From positions 1 to 22,010 of the forward strand of contig JBGCFB010000406.1 of NCBI GenBank assembly GCA_045106685.1: a stretch of 22,010 nucleotides of DNA, read 5' to 3'. A model generated the notes under the pieces. It ran no database searches. It was not told the DNA's origin and saw only the letters and a program-made list of their open reading frames with translations. The DNA comes from JAUIGE01 sp045106685. GTDB taxonomy: Bacteria > Bacteroidota > Bacteroidia > J057. The position numbers and the translations under genes were made by a program. Below are positions 6,908-14,251 of the stretch, piece by piece; position 1 is the stretch's first letter; each line of letters begins with the position of its first letter.

Positions 6908-6963
6908 AAATGTGTAGATGTTTCCCATATTTGCCTTGGATTATTGGCAAAAACCCCAACATT

Positions 6964-7431
6964 GTGAAGCCACTTACAGGACAATTCGATTGCAAAGTGG
7001 ATGCGAAAGGTCGCTTCCTCATGCCTTCGGCACTGCGCAAGCAGCTGCCCGAAGACGAGCAATCTGACTTTGTCGTGAACCGCGGTTTGGAGAAGTGTCT
7101 CGTCATTTACCCTCGTCGGGTATGGGACTCCATGATGGAGAAGATTTACGCCAAGAATCAGTTCATTGAAAAAAACAGACGTTTTGCACGTCGGTTTACA
7201 GCGGGCTCCAAGGAGCTTGCGCTTGATGGCAGTGATCGGGTGTTGCTTCCCAAAAACCTGATCGGGTACGCCGGCCTGGGAAAAGAAATTGTCTTGCTCT
7301 GTCAGTATAATCGTGTCGAGGTCTGGGATAAGGCCGCATTCGACGCAGCTCTGGAAATGGAAGACGAAGACTTTGCCGATCTGGCAGAGGATGTAATGGG
7401 AGATGATGACGGACTAATGGGTATGCTCTAA
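6964..7431 (+). CDS. mraZ: Transcriptional regulator MraZ
   Basis: MraZ is a ring-forming DNA-binding protein that controls the dcw cluster. The two half-domains characteristic of the family are visible, each with a DxxxR motif: DAKGR (residues 13-17 from the chosen start) and DGSDR (88-92), the latter followed by VLLPKNL. I prefer the GTG at 6964 because it gives 155 residues and an N-terminus LTGQFDCKVDAKGR of the usual family form. The frame is open upstream to ATGs at 6892 and 6910, which would add 18-24 residues without family resemblance and would place a GTGGGA box inside the gene. The C-terminus is acidic. It is followed by rsmH after 11 bp. Confidence 0.88.
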   Translation: MKPLTGQFDCKVDAKGRFLMPSALRKQLPEDEQSDFVVNRGLEKCLVIYPRRVWDSMMEKIYAKNQFIEKNRRFARRFTAGSKELALDGSDRVLLPKNLIGYAGLGKEIVLLCQYNRVEVWDKAAFDAALEMEDEDFADLAEDVMGDDDGLMGML

Positions 7432-7442
7432 CACTATCAGCT

Positions 7443-8375
7443 ATGGCTTACCATGTTCCGGTTTTACTTCAGTCTTCCATTGATCTCTTATCTATAAAAG
7501 AATCTGGTACCTATGTCGACGTCACCTTTGGTGGCGGTGGGCACTCACGCGCAATTCTGGAAAAGCTAGGTCCTGACGGTCGCTTGTTTGCTTTTGATCG
7601 CGATGCCGATGCTGAAGCCAATGTGATCGACGATCCTCGCTTTACACTTGTTCGTCAGGATTTCAAAAACCTGATTTCAGCCTTGGCTGAGCATGGGGTA
7701 GGGGAGGTGGATGGCCTTTTGGCTGACCTTGGAGTTTCTTCTCATCAGTTCGACACAGCGGATCGCGGTTTTAGCTTTCGCTTTGAAGGACCATTGGATA
7801 TGAGAATGGACCATCGCGAAGAGCGCGACGCCGCCGACATTCTTAATGAGGAAAGTGATCTGGAGTTGAAGCGCATCTTTCGCCACTATGGAGAGGTGAA
7901 GAATGCTGCGAGACTGGCGCGCGTGATCGAGGCTGCGCGAAGCGGAGGCCGAATTAGTTCGACCCGCGAGTTTGTAGCCATTATGCAACCGTGTTTACCT
8001 CCCAAAGGGCAGTCCAAGTATCTGGCTCAGGTATTTCAGGCTTTGCGGATCGAGGTAAATAGAGAGATGGAATCGCTGGAGCAGTTGCTTATCGGTTCTA
8101 CCAATCTGATCAAGGCCGGAGGTAATCTCGTGGTGATAAGCTATCACTCATTGGAAGACCGCATGGTAAAGCGATTTCTACGTGCAGGAAATTTCGAAGG
8201 AAAGATCAATAAAGACTTTTACGGACATGATCTTATTCCTTGGAAAGTGATTACACGAAGAGCTATTCAGGCATCGGAAGAAGAAATAGAAACAAACTCC
8301 CGCGCCCGAAGCGCAAGATTGCGTGCCGCAGAACGACTTGACTTTGATGTCGCGGAAGCGGCTCCACCGCAATGA
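7443..8375 (+). CDS. rsmH: 16S rRNA (cytosine1402-N4)-methyltransferase RsmH
   Basis: 310 residues, usual family length. RsmH (formerly MraW) uses S-adenosylmethionine to methylate N4 of C1402 in the small-subunit P site. Visible motifs are HVPVLL at the start, the SAM loop FGGGGHS (29-35), DADAEA after the FDRD strand end, ADLGVSSHQ, DRGFSF and PLDMRMD, LAQVFQALRIEVN, and the catalytic-region VISYHSLEDR. The family usually ends near ARSARLRAAERL; here eleven extra residues (DFDVAEAAPPQ) follow, and the last codons and the TGA lie in an imperfect palindrome plus AATGAAG repeat module, suggesting that the repeat supplied the new stop. It sits 11 bp downstream of mraZ. Confidence 0.95.
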   Translation: MAYHVPVLLQSSIDLLSIKESGTYVDVTFGGGGHSRAILEKLGPDGRLFAFDRDADAEANVIDDPRFTLVRQDFKNLISALAEHGVGEVDGLLADLGVSSHQFDTADRGFSFRFEGPLDMRMDHREERDAADILNEESDLELKRIFRHYGEVKNAARLARVIEAARSGGRISSTREFVAIMQPCLPPKGQSKYLAQVFQALRIEVNREMESLEQLLIGSTNLIKAGGNLVVISYHSLEDRMVKRFLRAGNFEGKINKDFYGHDLIPWKVITRRAIQASEEEIETNSRARSARLRAAERLDFDVAEAAPPQ

Positions 8376-8468
8376 AGCACTTCTCGCTCCGCTCGAAGTA
8401 GTGAAAAATGAAGAGCCTCGCCTTCGTCTCGGCAGTGAAGCAAAATCGCTCCGCGATTTTAATGAAAG
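8358..8468 (+). repeat. Four mini-hairpin plus AATGAAG modules after rsmH
   Basis: Four short imperfect palindromes occur in series, each followed by an (A/G)RTGAA word: GCGGCTCCACCGC (8358-8370), CTTCTCGCTCCGCTCGAAG (around 8381-8398), GCCTCGCCTTCGTCTCGGC (8415-8433), and AAAATCGC-TCC-GCGATTTT (8442-8460). Related modules recur in the ftsI-murE gap in another order. The first module contains the rsmH stop. Confidence 0.8.
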
Positions 8469-8483
8469 ATAAAAGACCACAAT

Positions 8484-8553
8484 CACTCATTCCATCATCC
8501 ACTCATTCGACATTGCTTAATCATCAAATCATTTATCATCAAATCAGCTAATC
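8484..8553 (+). repeat. TCATTC/ATCATCC motif and AATCATCAAATCA words upstream of ftsL
   Basis: At 8484-8514 the motif CACTCATTCCATCATCCAC continues to CTCATTCGACATT. It is followed by AATCATCAAATCA-type words and one CAGCTAATC up to the ftsL start. The first motif recurs upstream of ftsI, murE and murC. Confidence 0.8.
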
Positions 8554-8559
8554 AAAACC

Positions 8560-8910
8560 ATGAAGGTCCTAACAAATACAAATAGAAAGCGCTCCAACGG
8601 CCCCAAGCAGGCTGCTGGTCTTTCATCTGGTAAAGGCCTTTCTGTAAAGCGAGTGAGTAACTGGATTGTGTTTGCACTATTCCTGTCTGCTATCGGGATA
8701 GGATATATCTGGAACGCATACTATGCCGAGCGTCAGGTTCAGCGACGCGATGCCCTACGCAAAGAAGTGAAAGAGCTGAGAGATCAGTACTACCTCCAAA
8801 AAGCAGACCGACAAGCAAGTGTCCGATTTGCTGAGATCGCCAAAAACGCTGATACGCTTAATCTTAAGAGACCACAAAAACCTCCTTTTAGACTAAAAAT
8901 CAATGAATGA
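8560..8910 (+). CDS. ftsL: FtsL-like division protein
   Basis: 116 residues in the classic ftsL position between rsmH and ftsI. It has a basic cytoplasmic N-terminus of about 33 residues, a single membrane segment (about 34-54) and then a charged heptad-like coiled coil (about 56-85, with A, L, V and L at spacing positions), the topology of FtsL. FtsL sequences diverge strongly, so the call rests on topology and position. In other bacteria FtsL pairs with FtsB/DivIC and FtsQ and helps activate FtsW-FtsI. The stop TGA lies in an AATGAATGAATG repeat that begins the inverted repeat before ftsI. The upstream gap of 184 bp is filled with repeats, with an A-rich stretch before the ATG. Confidence 0.82.
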   Translation: MKVLTNTNRKRSNGPKQAAGLSSGKGLSVKRVSNWIVFALFLSAIGIGYIWNAYYAERQVQRRDALRKEVKELRDQYYLQKADRQASVRFAEIAKNADTLNLKRPQKPPFRLKINE

Positions 8911-8976
8911 ATGCTGAATGATGGAATGAGCGAATAACCCATTCAATCATGCTATCATCCTCTCATTCGACATTTT
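8899..8976 (+). repeat. Imperfect inverted repeat of TCATTC motif in the ftsL-ftsI gap
   Basis: The left arm (about 8902-8934, GAATGATGGAATGAGCGAAT core) is the reverse complement in type of the right arm (8938-8976, CATTCAATCATGCTATCATC and CTCATTCGACATT). The left arm includes the ftsL stop codon; the right arm ends about 20 bp before the ftsI start. Confidence 0.75.
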
Positions 8977-8997
8977 AACTGCCATACCGTCGAAATC

Positions 8998-11085
8998 ATG
9001 AACGTCTCTAACAACATATTAACTCGGGTTTATATCCTCTTTGGGCTGTTTGTCCTGGGAGGTTTGCTGGTGATGGGGCGTGTGGCTTCTATTCAGTTAA
9101 ATAAAAACCATTGGCTTAAGAAGGAAGTTGAGTCGCGTGTGTTTTTCAAAAAAGTGGTTGCTGACCGCGGAAACATCCTCGCCGAGGATGAAACGATTCT
9201 TGCGACAAGCCTTCCCTTTTTTCGATTGGCGATGGACCCTTCCATCCTCGATACGACCAAGTATCCTGCATACCGGGATTCGGTTTTTAATCTTGCATGC
9301 CTTATGGCCAATCGCTTTGGAGGCGACGAGGCCGATACCATGACATATTACAATCGCCTGACCAATGCGATTGTAAGTGGTGATCGTCACCTGTATCTGA
9401 GCCGCAAGTTGTTGTCTTTCAAAGAGTTGGAAGAAGTTCAAAATTGGCCGGTACTGAATTTAGGTCGATATGAAGGCGGTTTTATTCCAGAAAAAATTCA
9501 CAACAAGCGCCACTATCCATATGATGAAATGGGTCGCATTACTCTGGGACGTATGGTGAATGATACGATTGGTATTCGCGGTATCGAAGCTTCATATAAC
9601 AGCGAGCTTCGCGGCCGCGACGGCTATGTTCTCGCTCAGAAAATTCGTGGTGGCGGAGCCATGCCTCTTGATCAATACGGAGTAAAAGAAGCTCAAAATG
9701 GCTATGACATTCGCACCACATTTGATGTGAATATGCAGGATATGGTCAGTACTGCTCTTCAGCGCGGCGTCGATCGTCATCAGGCGAAAGCGGGAACAGC
9801 GATTTTGATGGAAACCAGTACCGGTAAAATCAAAGCGATCGCGAATTACCCTGAAACATACAACCATGGTGTGGCCTTTCTTTATGAGCCAGGCTCTACC
9901 TTCAAGCTCTTCTCCACGATTGCTTTGCTGGAAGATAGCATTTTAACCATCTGTGACTCAATAGATACAGGAGAAGGAAGACTTGAAATTGACGATAAGG
10001 AAATTACAGATGTTGGCCGCTATGGATGGTTGACGTTAGAACAGTGCTTTGCAAAATCTTCGAATGTCTGTCTCGCTAAAGCGGTCATGGACGGATATAA
10101 TTATCCAGGTGGCCCAGAGCATTTTGCCCAACAGTTAGAGCGCCTTGGCCTCGATGGCCCTGCTAACGCCCAACTAAAAGGTGAGCCTGCTCCTCAGTAC
10201 CACAGACCTGATGATAAGTCGGTTTGGACATCTGCTTCATTGCCTTCGATGGCGATTGGTTACTCTGTGCAGGTTACACCGCTTCAGATGGCGGCTGCTT
10301 TTAATATTGTGGCAAACGGTGGAGTGAGAATGCGTCCCTGGATGGTTTCTCAAATCACCGATGGTTCAAAAACCATTGCGACTTTTGGTCCGCAGAAGGT
10401 GAATGTTCCGCCACTCAAAGAGTCAACCGTCAACCGCATGCGCGAAATGATGCAGCAGGTGGTGATGTACGGTACAGCACGTAATTTGAAAAAGTCGCCA
10501 GTACGCCTCGCAGGTAAAACTGGTACAGCGCGTAAGACTAAAGGTGGCCGTTATGTGAAAAAGTATGTTGCTTCTTTTGGTGGCTACTTCCCGGCAGAAG
10601 ATCCTGCATACACATTGTTTGTGATGGTGGATGAGCCTACTTCCGGAAGCTATTACGGCGGTGACGTTGCCGCTCCGATTTTTAAGGAAATCGCTGAAAA
10701 AGTATACCGCTACGACTGGGAGCTTGCCAAGCCAAGCATCAAGGAACATACACGTCCGCTCAAGCAGCCAGCTGCAAGAGCTGTTTACACACAAAATGCT
10801 GCTACTGTTTATGATGCATTGAACATCGCAACCAGCAGCAAGCCTACAACTGAATTTAGTAAGACCGCCACAAATGGCCATCAGGTCAATTATGCCGGAA
10901 TCGAAATCGCAGACCAAGTGACCATTCCGAATCTAAAAGGAATGTCCTCACGCGATGCTGTGAATATGCTTGAAACTATGGGCGTGAACGTGAGCCTCGA
11001 AGGCTACGGACGCGTCAAACGACAATCGCTACTTCCTGGCTACCGCATCGGGAAAGGCACTAAAATCAAACTATTCCTTGGCTAG
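8998..11085 (+). CDS. ftsI: Division transpeptidase FtsI (class B penicillin-binding protein) with PASTA domain
   Basis: 695 residues. An N-terminal membrane anchor (about 9-28) is followed by the non-catalytic pedestal with RGNI at 58-61. The transpeptidase domain has all three motifs: SxxK as S300-T-F-K303 (nucleophile Ser300), SxN as S354-S-N356, and KTG at 507-509. Residues about 640-695 form one PASTA domain (IPNLKGMSSRDAVNMLE, ending KIKLFLG), common in Bacteroidota and Gram-positive division PBPs but absent from E. coli FtsI. It cross-links septal peptidoglycan in the periplasm with FtsW as the partner glycosyltransferase. The start is supported by the membrane segment immediately downstream. 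The 184-bp gap after it is occupied by repeat modules, the first of which begins at the stop codon. Confidence 0.95.
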   Translation: MNVSNNILTRVYILFGLFVLGGLLVMGRVASIQLNKNHWLKKEVESRVFFKKVVADRGNILAEDETILATSLPFFRLAMDPSILDTTKYPAYRDSVFNLACLMANRFGGDEADTMTYYNRLTNAIVSGDRHLYLSRKLLSFKELEEVQNWPVLNLGRYEGGFIPEKIHNKRHYPYDEMGRITLGRMVNDTIGIRGIEASYNSELRGRDGYVLAQKIRGGGAMPLDQYGVKEAQNGYDIRTTFDVNMQDMVSTALQRGVDRHQAKAGTAILMETSTGKIKAIANYPETYNHGVAFLYEPGSTFKLFSTIALLEDSILTICDSIDTGEGRLEIDDKEITDVGRYGWLTLEQCFAKSSNVCLAKAVMDGYNYPGGPEHFAQQLERLGLDGPANAQLKGEPAPQYHRPDDKSVWTSASLPSMAIGYSVQVTPLQMAAAFNIVANGGVRMRPWMVSQITDGSKTIATFGPQKVNVPPLKESTVNRMREMMQQVVMYGTARNLKKSPVRLAGKTGTARKTKGGRYVKKYVASFGGYFPAEDPAYTLFVMVDEPTSGSYYGGDVAAPIFKEIAEKVYRYDWELAKPSIKEHTRPLKQPAARAVYTQNAATVYDALNIATSSKPTTEFSKTATNGHQVNYAGIEIADQVTIPNLKGMSSRDAVNMLETMGVNVSLEGYGRVKRQSLLPGYRIGKGTKIKLFLG

Positions 11086-11190
11086 CGCTGCGCTTGCGTA
11101 GTGAAGCAAAATCGCACTGCGATTTTAATGAAGAGCCTCAGCTTCGCTTCGGCAATGAAAAATGAAAAGCTCGCTCCGCTCGCAATGAAG
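11085..11190 (+). repeat. Mini-hairpin plus AATGAAG modules after ftsI
   Basis: Four modules: GCGCTGCGCTTGCG (11085-11098), AAAATCGC-ACT-GCGATTTT (11108-11126), GCCTCAGCTTCGCTTCGGC (11135-11153) and CTCGCTCCGCTCGC (11170-11183). Each is followed by (A/G)TGAAG or AATGAAAAG. Compared with the rsmH-ftsL gap, the same module types recur but in a different order. Confidence 0.8.
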
Positions 11191-11217
11191 AAGAAAAACC
11201 AAACTGACCCATAGAAC

Positions 11218-11249
11218 CACTCATTCTATCATCCAGTCATTCAAAATTT
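11218..11249 (+). repeat. TCATTC/ATCATCC motif upstream of murE
   Basis: CACTCATTCTATCATCCAG followed by TCATTCAAAATTT ends 20 bp before the murE start. It is the same motif as found before ftsL, ftsI and murC. Confidence 0.8.
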
Positions 11250-11269
11250 AAAAACCACCCAAAGAAAAA

Positions 11270-12730
11270 ATGTTCCTCTCAGCCCTCATACACAAACTAA
11301 ACGTCCGAAGCCAGCATGGGCCTCGCGAGGTGGAAGTCAATGACTTTCACTTTGACTCTCGTTTGGTAGGGGAGGGAGATGCATTTGTGGCACTTTCAGG
11401 AACACAGGTTGATGGGCATGATTATATCGCTCAGGCGATAGCTAAAGGAGCGAAAGTGATTGTAACTGAGCGCATGCCAGCAGAGATTGATCCGGCAGTT
11501 ACATGGATTCAGGTAGCTGATACTGCCGAAGCATTGGGCTATATGGCTTCCAATTTTTATGGAAACCCTGCTGCTCAGTTGCAGATTATTGGCATTACCG
11601 GAACGAATGGTAAGACTTCTGTAGCGACGTTGTTGCACACCATGTTTAATCAGATGGGGCTTCATGCTGGTTTGATTTCAACGGTGCAAAATATGGTAGG
11701 AAAATATGCCTCTCCAGCGACGCATACTACACCTGATCCCAAGCAGCTTCATAAGTTGTTTGCCGAAATGGTAGAGCAAGGTTGTAACCATTGCTTTATG
11801 GAAGTGAGCAGTCACGCACTTACGCAGAAGCGTACCGCAGGAATTCCTTTTGCTGGCGCAATTTTTACCAATATTACCCATGATCACCTCGACTATCATG
11901 GAACCTTTGCCGAGTACATCAAAGCAAAGAAAATGCTGTTTGATCAGCTTTTGCCAAGTGCATTCGCATTGATCAATATTGACGACAAAAACGGTCGTGT
12001 GATGGTGCAGAATACAGCAGCCAAAGTGAAGACTTTTGCTTTGCGCCGCCTTGCCGATTATCACGCACGACTTCTTGAAAATACATTTGAAGGTTTGCTC
12101 CTCGACATCAACGGCAGCGAAGTATGGTGCCGCTTGTTGGGAGCTTTTAATGCATACAATCTGCTGACAGCCTATGGCGTCGCCCAAGAATTGGGAATCA
12201 CCGATGAAGAGGCACTCTTGAGTCTTAGTCGCCTTGGAGGCGTCGAAGGACGTTTTGAGCCAGTTCGCAGCCCTTCGGGTCTGGTCGCGATTGTCGATTA
12301 TGCACATACTCCTGATGCGTTGAAAAATGTCCTGAGTACGATTAAAGATGTGCTTCAGGGAGCAGGAAATATTCTGGTTGTAGTTGGATGCGGCGGAGAC
12401 CGCGATGCCGCAAAACGACCTGTCATGGGAGCTATCGCTTCTGAAATGGCTGATCAGGCCATTTTTACCAGTGATAATCCTCGCAGTGAAAAGCCGGAAG
12501 CCATCATCACAGCAATGTGGGAAGGCGTACCGGTAGAGCAGCGCCGCAAGGTGTTGCGAGTTAATGATCGACGCGAAGCTATCCGCCTCGCGTTGAGCCT
12601 CGCCAATCCAGCCGATGTCGTGCTGGTTGCCGGAAAAGGCCACGAGCGCTATCAGGAAATCGAAGGTGTCAGACACGCATTCGACGACCGAGAAGTTCTA
12701 CAACAATTATTTGCAGAAACCACCATCTAA
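11270..12730 (+). CDS. murE: UDP-MurNAc-L-Ala-D-Glu:meso-diaminopimelate ligase
   Basis: 486 residues, normal for MurE. It adds the third residue of the stem peptide, using ATP, in the cytoplasm. The ATP loop is ITGTNGKTS (109-117); SSHAL stands at 180-184; DHLDYHG (205-211) leads to Lys220, which aligns with the carbamylated lysine of E. coli MurE; HTPDAL (346-351) begins the C-terminal domain. The DNPR motif at 402-405 is the signature of enzymes that add meso-diaminopimelate rather than lysine, so A1-gamma-type peptidoglycan is expected. The ATG at 11270 is preceded by an A-rich stretch with no Shine-Dalgarno. mraY follows after 11 bp. Confidence 0.96.
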   Translation: MFLSALIHKLNVRSQHGPREVEVNDFHFDSRLVGEGDAFVALSGTQVDGHDYIAQAIAKGAKVIVTERMPAEIDPAVTWIQVADTAEALGYMASNFYGNPAAQLQIIGITGTNGKTSVATLLHTMFNQMGLHAGLISTVQNMVGKYASPATHTTPDPKQLHKLFAEMVEQGCNHCFMEVSSHALTQKRTAGIPFAGAIFTNITHDHLDYHGTFAEYIKAKKMLFDQLLPSAFALINIDDKNGRVMVQNTAAKVKTFALRRLADYHARLLENTFEGLLLDINGSEVWCRLLGAFNAYNLLTAYGVAQELGITDEEALLSLSRLGGVEGRFEPVRSPSGLVAIVDYAHTPDALKNVLSTIKDVLQGAGNILVVVGCGGDRDAAKRPVMGAIASEMADQAIFTSDNPRSEKPEAIITAMWEGVPVEQRRKVLRVNDRREAIRLALSLANPADVVLVAGKGHERYQEIEGVRHAFDDREVLQQLFAETTI

Positions 12731-12741
12731 GCGCTTCGATC

Positions 12742-14187
12742 ATGCTATATTATATATTTGACTGGCTTAACGATGTGTACCAAATCCCTGGATTTGGCGT
12801 CTTCCAGTACATCAGTTTTCGTGGTGTAATGGCGATGGTGTTCTCGTTGATTATCTCACTACTCATTGGCAAGCGCATTATCAATCTGTTGGAGAAAAAG
12901 CAGATTGGTGAAGTCGTTCGCGATAGTGCTGTCGGTCCAGACCACGCCCACAAAAAAGGCACCCCAACCATGGGAGGCCTTATCATCCTGGCAGCTATTG
13001 TTTTTCCTGTTTTACTATGGGGAGATTTGAAAAATGGCTACGTCTGGTTGATTCTGATCGGAACCGTCTGGATGGGAGCGATTGGCTTTGTAGATGATTA
13101 TATAAAGGTCTTCAAAAAGGACAAAAAGGGACTAAAAGGAAAGTTCAAACTTGCTGGCCAAATTGCCCTTGGGCTAGTGGTTGGTTTGGTGATGCTCTTC
13201 CACCCTGACTTCATGGGAAGTCGCGCTCATATCACACAGCTCAATGTTGTTCGCCAAAGCAATATGCTCTTCCAGCAAGGCTTTAAAACCCACGATGAGC
13301 TTATCGCTATCAATGGTGAGTCATTTACTGATTTTCCTGCTGGTGATAAATATGGAGCGGTAACGAGCTACACCCTTTTGCGAAATAATCAACCTACTAA
13401 CGAGATTGATTACAACGAGGCACTTGATACGGTTTTATTGTCGATTCCTTCTGCAATGCGCACATCAGTAGCACGTGAGCTATTTGGGCCGCGTGACCGC
13501 TCATTTGTCTACAACACTGACTTCCCATTTTTCAAGTCATTGACATTTGATTATAGCAAAGTAATAGGCCTGGAGCATTTTATTGCCCCTGACCTTTTGG
13601 GAAGAGGCGTGTATCTGCTGGTAGTGATTTTTATGATTACTGCTGTGTCAAATGCGGTGAACCTTACGGACGGAATCGACGGACTTGCCGCAGGTACCAC
13701 TGCGATTGCGGGCGCGACATTCGGCGTACTGGCTTACCTCGCTGGTAACGCTCAGTTCGCGAGTTACCTCAATATCACATACATCCCCCTCTCAGCCGAG
13801 CTATTTGTGTTTAGTACCGCATTAGTCGGAGCCTGCATTGGCTTCCTGTGGTATAACTCATATCCGGCTCAGGTCTTTATGGGAGATACAGGTTCCCTGG
13901 CGCTGGGAGGTGTCTTGGGTATTCTGGCTTTGATGGTGAAAAAGGAACTACTCATTCCCATCATCTGTGGGGTGTTTTTTGCCGAAACCCTCTCAGTCAT
14001 CATTCAAGTTTCATATTTCAAATACACAAAACGAAAATACGGTGAAGGCCGGCGGATATTCAAAATGTCTCCCCTACACCACCACTACGAAAAGGCTGGT
14101 ATCCATGAGTCCAAAATCGTCACTCGATTCTGGATCGTAGCTGCCCTCCTTGCTGCCCTCGCATTTGCAACGCTAAAACTTAGATAG
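12742..14187 (+). CDS. mraY: Phospho-N-acetylmuramoyl-pentapeptide transferase MraY with periplasmic insertion
   Basis: MraY transfers phospho-MurNAc-pentapeptide to undecaprenyl phosphate, making lipid I. The catalytic motifs are present: FVDDYIKV with Asp118/Asp119, NLTDGIDG (307-314), and HHHYE with His446-448. At 481 residues it is far longer than E. coli MraY (360). The extra length lies between TM4 (about 135-153) and TM5 (about 288-305). In E. coli a short periplasmic loop reads TQLVVPFF; here TQLNVV (165-170) and FPFFK (261-265) are about 90 residues apart. Within the insertion, KTHDELIAINGESFTDF (182-198) resembles the core strand-turn-strand of a PDZ domain. The insertion is in frame and the flanks are intact, so the gene looks functional. 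Confidence 0.95.
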   Translation: MLYYIFDWLNDVYQIPGFGVFQYISFRGVMAMVFSLIISLLIGKRIINLLEKKQIGEVVRDSAVGPDHAHKKGTPTMGGLIILAAIVFPVLLWGDLKNGYVWLILIGTVWMGAIGFVDDYIKVFKKDKKGLKGKFKLAGQIALGLVVGLVMLFHPDFMGSRAHITQLNVVRQSNMLFQQGFKTHDELIAINGESFTDFPAGDKYGAVTSYTLLRNNQPTNEIDYNEALDTVLLSIPSAMRTSVARELFGPRDRSFVYNTDFPFFKSLTFDYSKVIGLEHFIAPDLLGRGVYLLVVIFMITAVSNAVNLTDGIDGLAAGTTAIAGATFGVLAYLAGNAQFASYLNITYIPLSAELFVFSTALVGACIGFLWYNSYPAQVFMGDTGSLALGGVLGILALMVKKELLIPIICGVFFAETLSVIIQVSYFKYTKRKYGEGRRIFKMSPLHHHYEKAGIHESKIVTRFWIVAALLAALAFATLKLR

Positions 14188-14251
14188 GCAATAATGAACG
14201 ATTAATAATGAACCATTAATCACCAAATCAGCTAATCATCAAATCAAACCA
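14188..14251 (+). repeat. AATCATCAAATCA-type repeat in the mraY-murD gap
   Basis: The 64-bp gap contains AATAATGAACGATTAATAATG-like words, shortened here, then AATCACCAAATCAGCTAATC and ATCAAATCA leading to the murD ATG. These are the same short words as in the other dcw gaps. Confidence 0.7.

Larger units (their letters stand above)
6590..6963 (+). other. Intergenic control region ahead of the dcw cluster
   Basis: This 374-bp stretch has no convincing gene. It holds the terminator at 6649-6682, a small hairpin at 6698-6717 (CCATTTTT/AAAAATGG around AGCC, no T run), a G-rich segment with CCCAC and TTGGGA words at 6725-6748, a very AT-rich segment at about 6755-6835, and MraZ-box-like words at 6861-6907. 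The AT-rich part is the likeliest promoter location, for example a partial TAnnTTT match near 6798, but no well-spaced TTTG/TAnnTTTG pair stands out. Confidence 0.6.

Noticed and set aside
11678..12676. 332-codon minus-strand frame antisense to murE
   Set aside because: It is a shadow of a well-supported gene: cysteine- and histidine-rich product, no domain, and full overlap with conserved MurE motifs.
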